From Massilia kyonggiensis (GTDB lineage: Bacteria > Pseudomonadota > Gammaproteobacteria > Burkholderiales > Burkholderiaceae_D), in NCBI RefSeq assembly GCF_024756235.1, contig NZ_JANUGY010000004.1, forward strand, positions 372,001 to 436,000: DNA of 64,000 bases, read 5' to 3'. Under the pieces are notes generated by a model, which saw only the letters and a program-made list of their open reading frames with translations, made no database searches and was not told the origin of the DNA. Position numbers and translations under genes: made by a program. Positions 58,747-64,000 of the stretch are shown one piece after another; the stretch's first letter is position 1, and each line of letters starts with the position of its first letter.

Positions 58747-59660
58747 GCGTCCTGTTCACGTTCCCCGGCCAGGGTGCGCAAAAGGCCGGCATGCTGCACA
58801 CGCTGCCGCCGCACGCCGAAACGGAACGCACGCTGGCCGAGGCAACGCAGGCATTGGGCCGCGACGTTCTCACGCTGGATGACGCCGAGGCGCTGCGCTC
58901 CACGGTCGCCGTCCAGCTGTCGCTGCTGGTGGCGGGCGTCGCGATGGCGCGCGTGCTGGCGGCGCACGGCGCGGCGCCGCACATGGTGGCCGGCTTGTCG
59001 ATCGGTGCATGGCCCGCGGCCGTCACCGCCGGCGTGCTGGAGTTCGGAGATGCCGTACGCATCGTGGAACTGCGCGCCCGGCTGATGGAAGACGCCTACC
59101 CCGCCGGCCACGGCATGACCGTGATCGGCGGGCTCACGCGCCGGCAGCTGGAACCGCTGCTCGCGCAAGCCGGCGGGCCCGTGTACCTGGCGAACCTGAA
59201 CGCGCCCCGGCAACTCGTCGTCTCCGGCAGCGCAGCGGCACTGGACGCCGTCGCCGTATTGGCCCTGTCCCACGGGGCTACCCGCGCGGAACGGCTGGCG
59301 GTGCCGGTGCCGTCGCACTGCCCGCTGCTGGACGAGCAGGCGCGCCTGCTGGCCTGCGCCTGCGACCAGGTCCCGCGCCGGCGCCCGCGCATCACGTACG
59401 TCAGCAGCAGCGCGGCACGCGCGCTGTTCGACGGCGACCGGATCATGGCGGACCTCGCGGCGAACATGGCGCGCCCCGTGCTGTGGGCGGACACCTTGCG
59501 CCACGCATGGGAACGGGGCGCCCGTGCGGCGCTGGAAATGCCCAGCGGGTCGGTGCTGACCCGCCTCGCGCAGGACGCCGACTTCGGCGCGGGCATCGCC
59601 CTGTGCGCCGACGGCAACCGGCTCGACACGCTCGTGCAGGTCGCGCTCGAGAATCAGTAG
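58743..59660 (+). CDS. mdcH: Malonyl-CoA:ACP transacylase MdcH
   Basis: Acyltransferase of 305 aa that starts the cycle by loading a malonyl group from malonyl-CoA onto MdcC. FabD-type motifs: FPGQGAQKAGM at residues 7-17, nucleophile Ser86 in VAGLSIGAW, and catalytic His192 in VPVPSHCPLLDEQ; Gln in PRQLVVSGS. Last gene of the mdc operon, ending 7 bases inside the convergent alpha/beta hydrolase gene. Confidence 0.93.
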   Translation: MSVLFTFPGQGAQKAGMLHTLPPHAETERTLAEATQALGRDVLTLDDAEALRSTVAVQLSLLVAGVAMARVLAAHGAAPHMVAGLSIGAWPAAVTAGVLEFGDAVRIVELRARLMEDAYPAGHGMTVIGGLTRRQLEPLLAQAGGPVYLANLNAPRQLVVSGSAAALDAVAVLALSHGATRAERLAVPVPSHCPLLDEQARLLACACDQVPRRRPRITYVSSSAARALFDGDRIMADLAANMARPVLWADTLRHAWERGARAALEMPSGSVLTRLAQDADFGAGIALCADGNRLDTLVQVALENQ

Positions 59661-60652
59661 CCGGCCCGGTCCAGCGCCTCGTTGACGGCGTCGACGACGG
59701 CCTGCGGCTTGTCGGCCTGGATGATGTGCGATGCACCCGCCACGACGCGCAGGCTGGCGCGGGTGGACAGCGCGGCGATGTCCTTCTGGATGGCGAGGTT
59801 TTCCGCCTCCGTCGCCTTGTTCAGGGCACTCTGCGGCTTGCCCGGCACGGCATACGGGCTCACGCCGCGCACGAGCACGACGATCGGCAGGTCGCCGAAG
59901 CTGCGGCGCGCGGCCCGCAGTTCCGCCTCGCTCGCGTCGCCTGCCTTGTTGCCCGCCACGAGATCGTCCCAGTATGCCGGCCGGCGCACCATCACGAGGC
60001 GCGCCGCCGCCAGTTCGCGGCCGTACTCCATCCCCGTGCCGCCCGTGCATGCGGCAAACAGGTCGCTGCCCAGTTCGAACCCTTTGCGGGCCGCTTCCGC
60101 GCACTGCGCAATGAACTGGTTCTGCCCGTCGTACAGCTGTTTCAGCTTGCCCTGCGACGCGGCATTGATCCGCTTCTCTTCGTCCTCGTGCCCCGCCTCG
60201 ACGAGCACGAGCGCCTTCACCTCCTGCGGGTAGCGGTAGGCGTACAGCTGGGCGACGGCGCCGCCGAACGAATTCCCCACGAGGACGTACGGCGGCGCGA
60301 TGCCGGCCTTCCCCAGCAGCGCGTGCAGGTCCGACACGGCGTTGCCGAAGGTCGGCGGCAGCGGCGACGGGTCGCTGAAGCCGCGTGCGGCGCGGTCGTA
60401 CACGCAGGCGCGCGTGCGTGCGGCCACCTTCGGCTGCACGCCGTGCCACGTCCAGCCGCCGTCGCCCGACGGCGCGTCGAAGACGACGGTCACCGGCCCG
60501 CTGCCCGCGCAATACAGGTTCAGGCGGCGCCCGCCGATGTCGACCATCTGGTGCGGACGGGCGAACTCGCGGTCGGCGTCGTTGATCGCGGCGGCGGCGG
60601 CGCCGGCAGAGACGCCGGCGAGCAGGAGAGACAGCAGGACGGGACGCGACAT
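59654..60652 (-). CDS. Exported alpha/beta hydrolase
   Basis: Periplasmic or secreted hydrolase of 332 aa. Signal peptide MSRPVLLSLLLAGVSAGAAAA. Seen: GRRLNLYCAGSGPVTVVFDAPSGDGGWTWHGVQPKVAARTRACVYDRAARGFSDPSPLPPT, then nucleophile elbow LVGNSFGGAVAQLYAYRYPQEVKALVLVEAGH (Ser in GNSFGG), and a late His in VAGASHIIQADKPQAVVDAV, giving a complete Ser-Asp-His-type triad. Substrate unknown (an ester or amide). Start chosen at MSRPV; an upstream ATG adds 30 residues lacking a signal. Single gene. Confidence 0.87.
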   Translation of the reverse strand: MSRPVLLSLLLAGVSAGAAAAAINDADREFARPHQMVDIGGRRLNLYCAGSGPVTVVFDAPSGDGGWTWHGVQPKVAARTRACVYDRAARGFSDPSPLPPTFGNAVSDLHALLGKAGIAPPYVLVGNSFGGAVAQLYAYRYPQEVKALVLVEAGHEDEEKRINAASQGKLKQLYDGQNQFIAQCAEAARKGFELGSDLFAACTGGTGMEYGRELAAARLVMVRRPAYWDDLVAGNKAGDASEAELRAARRSFGDLPIVVLVRGVSPYAVPGKPQSALNKATEAENLAIQKDIAALSTRASLRVVAGASHIIQADKPQAVVDAVNEALDRAGY

Positions 60653-60793
60653 GGCATCTCCTGAAAAGTGGGAAACCAGCATCCTAACGCGGGGCACGGG
60701 CACCAAAACTCTCCAATCTCCACACCGCAAGATTTGACACACCGGACAGGCCCGCCGACGTTACACTGATCTGAAAAGCTAACCGGAGACGAC

Positions 60794-62512
60794 ATGACGG
60801 TACCCTTGCTGCGATCCCCCGCCTGGTCCACCCGCTACCTGCTGTTCATCGCGGGCATGGGCGGCCTGTTGTACGGCATCGACGTCGGCATCATCGCGGG
60901 CGCGCTGCCTTACCTGGAATCGACGGCCGCGCTGGCGTGGAAGCTCAATGCCCAGCAGCTGTCCTTCGTCGTCGCGGCCGTGCTGCTCGGGTCCGTGCTG
61001 TCGTCGCTGTTCGCCGGCCTGCTCGCCGACGTCGTCGGCCGGCGGCCCGCGATGGTCGTCTCGGGTGCGCTGTTCGTCGCCAGCATCCCGCTCATCGCGC
61101 TGGCGGACGGTTATGTCCCGTTGCTGTGCGGCCGCCTGCTGCAAGGCGTCAGCGGTGGCCTGATCGGCGTGATCGTCCCGCTGTACCTCGCCGAATGCCT
61201 GGACGCGGACCGGCGCGGGCGCGGCGCCGCCCTGTTCCAGCTGCTGCTCACGGTGGGTCTCGTCGCCGCCGCGCTGATCGGTCTCGTGCAGGCGCGCAGC
61301 GTGCAGGCTGCGACGGACGCCGCCGCCGCACTGCCGGAAGCGGCACGCGCGGCCGCCGTGCTGGCCGCGAAGGACCGCGCATGGCGCGGCATCTTCTGGA
61401 TGTGCCTCACGCCCGGCGTCGTGTTCACCCTGGGTTGCCTGCTGCTGGCGGAATCGCCCCGCTGGCTCGCGCAGCGCGGCAGGCGCGAAGCCGCGCCCAC
61501 CCGGACGGCGCGAACGGCGGACCCGCTGCTGTCGCGCCGCTACGTGCTGCCGTTCCTGCTGGCCTGCCTGATCCTCGCCTGCAACCAGGCCACCGGCATC
61601 AATTCCGTGCTGGCGTATGTCGTCAACATCCTCAACCGCGCGGGCCTGTCGGGATCCAGCGCCAACCTGGCGGACGTGCTGCTGAAAGTGCTGAACGCCC
61701 TGATGACGATCGTCGCGGTGCTGCTCGTGGACCGCAAGGGCCGCCGCTTCCTGCTGATGGTGGGGACGGCGGGCATCGTCGTCGCGCTGCTCGCCGTCGG
61801 CCTGCTGTTCCGCGCCAACGAGACCCAGCAGCGCGACGTGCTCGCGCAGGTGCGCACGCTGGCGCACGACGACGGCCTGGCGCTGCGCCTCGACGCGCCC
61901 ACGCTGCGGGCGCTCGGCGCCGACCCGGCCGGCCCGCCGCAGGTGCTGACGGTCGCCTATGCGTACGGCCCGTTCACGAACGTGGCCAGCATCCGCAGCG
62001 ACGATCCCGCCCTGCCGCGCCTGGACGCGCACCGTGCCGACACCGTGCAGCCGGACAGCGTGATCGGCGCCGCCTTCCGCCGCCTGCACCTGAATCCCTT
62101 CCCGGACCCGGCCGCGGCAAGCGCGGCGCCGCTCGCGATCGAAACGGCCCGTCTCGGCCCGCTGCCGACGCCGGGCCACGGCTGGCTCGTCGCGGCGGCG
62201 ATCTGCCTGTTCGTGGCCAGCTTCGCCGTCGGCCCCGGCGTGTGCGTGTGGCTCGCGCTGTCGGAACTGATGCCGACGCGGATCCGCTCGAACGGCATGA
62301 GCATCGCGCTGCTGATCAACCAGTTCGTGTCCACGTCGATCGCGGCCGTGTTCCTGCCGACCGTCGGCCGCCACGGCTATTCCACGATCTTCTTCTTCGG
62401 CGCGGCGTGCACGGCCGTGTACTTCCTCGCGTCGGCGTTCCTGCTGCCGGAGACGCGCGGCAAGACACTGGAAGAGATCGACGCGTTTTTCGCGCGTCCG
62501 GCCGCGAAGTGA
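60794..62512 (+). CDS. MFS sugar-porter-type transporter with a large extra loop
   Basis: Inner membrane permease of 572 aa, 12 predicted spans. Sugar porter motifs: GLLYGIDVGIIAGALPYLE, RRPAMVVSGALF (GR-x2), PLYLAECLDADRRGRGAALFQ (PxxxxE), and NQATGINSVLAYV in TM7, ending in LLPETRGKTLEEIDAFF (PETRG motif). Between TM9 and TM10 there is an insertion of about 115 residues (from about RANETQQRD to LPTPGHGW) with few charged helices, facing the periplasm; ordinary members are about 470 aa. Substrate probably a sugar or a similar polyol. Confidence 0.88.
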   Translation: MTVPLLRSPAWSTRYLLFIAGMGGLLYGIDVGIIAGALPYLESTAALAWKLNAQQLSFVVAAVLLGSVLSSLFAGLLADVVGRRPAMVVSGALFVASIPLIALADGYVPLLCGRLLQGVSGGLIGVIVPLYLAECLDADRRGRGAALFQLLLTVGLVAAALIGLVQARSVQAATDAAAALPEAARAAAVLAAKDRAWRGIFWMCLTPGVVFTLGCLLLAESPRWLAQRGRREAAPTRTARTADPLLSRRYVLPFLLACLILACNQATGINSVLAYVVNILNRAGLSGSSANLADVLLKVLNALMTIVAVLLVDRKGRRFLLMVGTAGIVVALLAVGLLFRANETQQRDVLAQVRTLAHDDGLALRLDAPTLRALGADPAGPPQVLTVAYAYGPFTNVASIRSDDPALPRLDAHRADTVQPDSVIGAAFRRLHLNPFPDPAAASAAPLAIETARLGPLPTPGHGWLVAAAICLFVASFAVGPGVCVWLALSELMPTRIRSNGMSIALLINQFVSTSIAAVFLPTVGRHGYSTIFFFGAACTAVYFLASAFLLPETRGKTLEEIDAFFARPAAK

Positions 62513-64000
62513 TCAGGCGGCGCCGCGCCGCGCCAGCACGCCGTCCAGCACGTCGAGGATGTCCGCCGCCATCACCGGCTTGACGAAATGGCGGTCGAAG
62601 CCGGCCGCCAGCGCCCGTTCGCGGTCGCGCGCCTGGCCGTAGCCGCTGACTGCGACCAGCGGCACATCCGTCATGCCGGGCAGCGCGCGCAGGCGGCGCG
62701 CCAGTTCGTGGCCGTCGAATTCCGGCAGGCCGATGTCGAGCACGCACACGTCCGGCCGCCGCTCCGCAGCATAGGCCAGTGCCTTACCGGGGCTGTGCCA
62801 CACGGTCGCGCGGTGGCCCACGGCCTCGATGTACATCGCGAGGATCTGGGCCGCGTCCACGTTGTCGTCCACGATCAGCACTTCCAGCGCCTCGGCCGGC
62901 GCGGCGGCGCCCGTCGCCACCGGCTCCAGGCCGATGTCGTCGTTCTCGCTCGCGAGGCGCGGCAGCACGACGGTGAAGCGGCTGCCCCGGCCCAGGCCGT
63001 CGCTGCGCGCGGACACGGTCCCGTCGTGCAGCTCCACGAGGCTCTTCACGAGCGCGAGGCCGATCCCGAGTCCGCCCTGCGAGCGGTCGGCGCTGCGCTC
63101 GGCCTGGGAAAACAGGTCGAAGGCGCGCGCCGCCAGGTCCGGCGTCATGCCGATGCCGTTGTCGCACACGTCGACGGCCACGCTGCCGCCGTCCAGCCGC
63201 ACCTGCACGTCGATGCGCCCGCCGTCCGGCGTGTACTTCGCCGCGTTGCCGAGGATGTTCGCGAACACCTGCACGAGCCGCTTGCGGTCGCCGGCCACGT
63301 GCGCCTCGTCGGACGGCAGGTGCAGCTCGAGGTGGTGCGATTTCGACTTGACCTGCGGCCGCACCTGTTCGACGGCTTCCGCGATCACGCCTGCGAGCGG
63401 CACGGGCACGCGGTCCAGCGTGATCAGGCCGCGCGTGACGCGCGAGACGTCGAGCAGGTCGTCGATCAACCCCGTCATGTGGCGCGCCTGGCGCCCGATG
63501 ATCGTCGTCACCTGGCGCACCCGGTCCTCGTCCAGCCGGCCGACCTTGAGGAAATCGGCGGCCGCCGTGATCGGTGCGAGCGGATTGCGCAGTTCGTGCG
63601 CCAGCATCGCGAGGAATTCGTCCTTGCGCCGGTCGGCCTCGCGCAGGGCGCGCTGCGCTTCCTGGATCGGCGTGACGTCGACCATCACGGCCACGCCCTC
63701 GGTGGCCGGATCGTCCATCGTGACGGACCCCATCTGCACGCTCACGCGGCTGCCGTCCTTGCGGAAGTATTCCTTGACGAGGTTTTCCATGCGCCCGGCC
63801 GTGCGCAGCTCTTCCATCGCGCGGGCCGTCGCGCCGGCCCATTCGGGCGGCGTCAGCGTGCGCGAATCGAGCCCGTCGCGCTCGAACTCCGCGCGCGTGT
63901 AGCCCAGCATGTCGAGGAACGCCTGGTTCGCGTCGATGATCGTGCCGTCCATGCGATAGCGCACGATGCCCACGACGTTCGATTCGGCCAGGCGCGCGAA
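62513..64000 (-). CDS. PAS hybrid sensor histidine kinase with C-terminal receiver, 5' end outside window
   Basis: Partial protein, the 3' part of about 495 codons; the frame continues upstream through FARLAESNVVGIVRYRMDG, so the true start lies outside. Order: PAS domain (GIVRYRMDGTIIDANQAFLDMLGYTRAEFERDG ... GVAVMVDVTPIQEAQRALREAD), H-box FLAMLAHELRNPLAPITAA, HATPase with NILGNAAKYTPDGG, DNGIGMTPD, GGLGIGLALVKSLVELHDG, and a receiver (VLIVDDNVDAAQI, CVLDIGLPEFDG, VAVSGYGQ). Hybrid kinase relaying to an unknown phosphotransfer protein. Abuts the MFS stop. Confidence 0.92.
   Translation of the reverse strand, partial: FARLAESNVVGIVRYRMDGTIIDANQAFLDMLGYTRAEFERDGLDSRTLTPPEWAGATARAMEELRTAGRMENLVKEYFRKDGSRVSVQMGSVTMDDPATEGVAVMVDVTPIQEAQRALREADRRKDEFLAMLAHELRNPLAPITAAADFLKVGRLDEDRVRQVTTIIGRQARHMTGLIDDLLDVSRVTRGLITLDRVPVPLAGVIAEAVEQVRPQVKSKSHHLELHLPSDEAHVAGDRKRLVQVFANILGNAAKYTPDGGRIDVQVRLDGGSVAVDVCDNGIGMTPDLAARAFDLFSQAERSADRSQGGLGIGLALVKSLVELHDGTVSARSDGLGRGSRFTVVLPRLASENDDIGLEPVATGAAAPAEALEVLIVDDNVDAAQILAMYIEAVGHRATVWHSPGKALAYAAERRPDVCVLDIGLPEFDGHELARRLRALPGMTDVPLVAVSGYGQARDRERALAAGFDRHFVKPVMAADILDVLDGVLARRGAA

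Noticed and set aside
60720..60793. Perfect TTGACA upstream of the MFS gene as a promoter
   Set aside because: The only TACACT-like -10 lies 22 bases away, too far from the -35.
1..64000. CRISPR array, tRNA, rRNA, transposase or integrase genes
   Set aside because: No spaced direct repeats, no recognisable tRNA or rRNA sequence, and no DDE or tyrosine recombinase motifs were seen by reading.

Overview
The window is GC-rich, densely packed chromosomal DNA with no transposase, integrase, rRNA or tRNA that I could recognise. Its gene content (a PEP-CTERM protein beside the TPR lipoprotein PrsT, MSHA-type pseudopilins, FlgO-family lipoproteins, a MetR/MetE pair, a biotin-independent malonate decarboxylase operon and many two-component and c-di-GMP proteins) points to a betaproteobacterium of the Oxalobacteraceae, most like the Massilia/Duganella/Telluria group. 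This placement rests on gene content and codon use, not on a marker gene. I recognise 62 protein genes; no gap between genes exceeds about 300 bases.

Layout, left to right. 0-5 kb: a lipid kinase cut by the window edge, a TetR regulator convergent with a branched-chain amino acid binding protein, a MaoC-fold protein, and two UspA genes behind a perfect FNR/Anr box. 5-11 kb: two overlapping lipoprotein genes (one FlgO-family), then a three-gene envelope operon (YaiO-type beta-barrel, LTA-synthase-type sulfatase-fold enzyme, secreted GH18-like protein). 11-18 kb: quinone-reductase-like flavoprotein, hemerythrin-like protein, GNAT plus class A beta-lactamase, a GH92 mannosidase, and an EamA exporter divergent from an Lrp/AsnC regulator. 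17.6-24.3 kb: KfrA-like coiled-coil protein, diguanylate cyclase, SigJ-type sigma factor, hypothetical protein, TonB-dependent receptor and TetR.

24.5-30.6 kb: a translationally coupled five-gene MSHA-like minor pseudopilin operon headed by the MshQ-like adhesin gene, then a DUF817 membrane protein. 30.5-38.3 kb: small membrane protein, SnoaL-like protein, PP2C phosphatase, DUF805 protein, metR/metE, FAD monooxygenase, GGCT-like protein. 38.3-43.7 kb: PrsT, PEP-CTERM protein, PAS-GGDEF cyclase, Dps. 43.8-49.4 kb: two histidine kinase/NarL-type regulator pairs separated by a REP-like hairpin. 49.4-51.4 kb: LysR/NmrA pair.

51.3-59.7 kb: the complete malonate module: mdcR, then mdcABCDE, madLM and mdcGH in one run. 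Transport (MadLM), prosthetic group synthesis (MdcB, MdcG), carrier protein (MdcC), priming (MdcH), acyl transfer (MdcA) and decarboxylation (MdcDE) are all present. 59.7-64 kb: an alpha/beta hydrolase, a sugar-porter-type MFS protein with a large extra loop, and a PAS hybrid histidine kinase running off the right edge.

The most interesting unexplained items are the YaiO/LTA-synthase-like/GH18-like operon, the near-palindromic operator overlapping a probably leaderless promoter of the pseudopilin operon, the two FNR/Anr-type sites, and hairpins embedded in the malonate operon. All regulatory calls were made by eye and carry moderate or low confidence.
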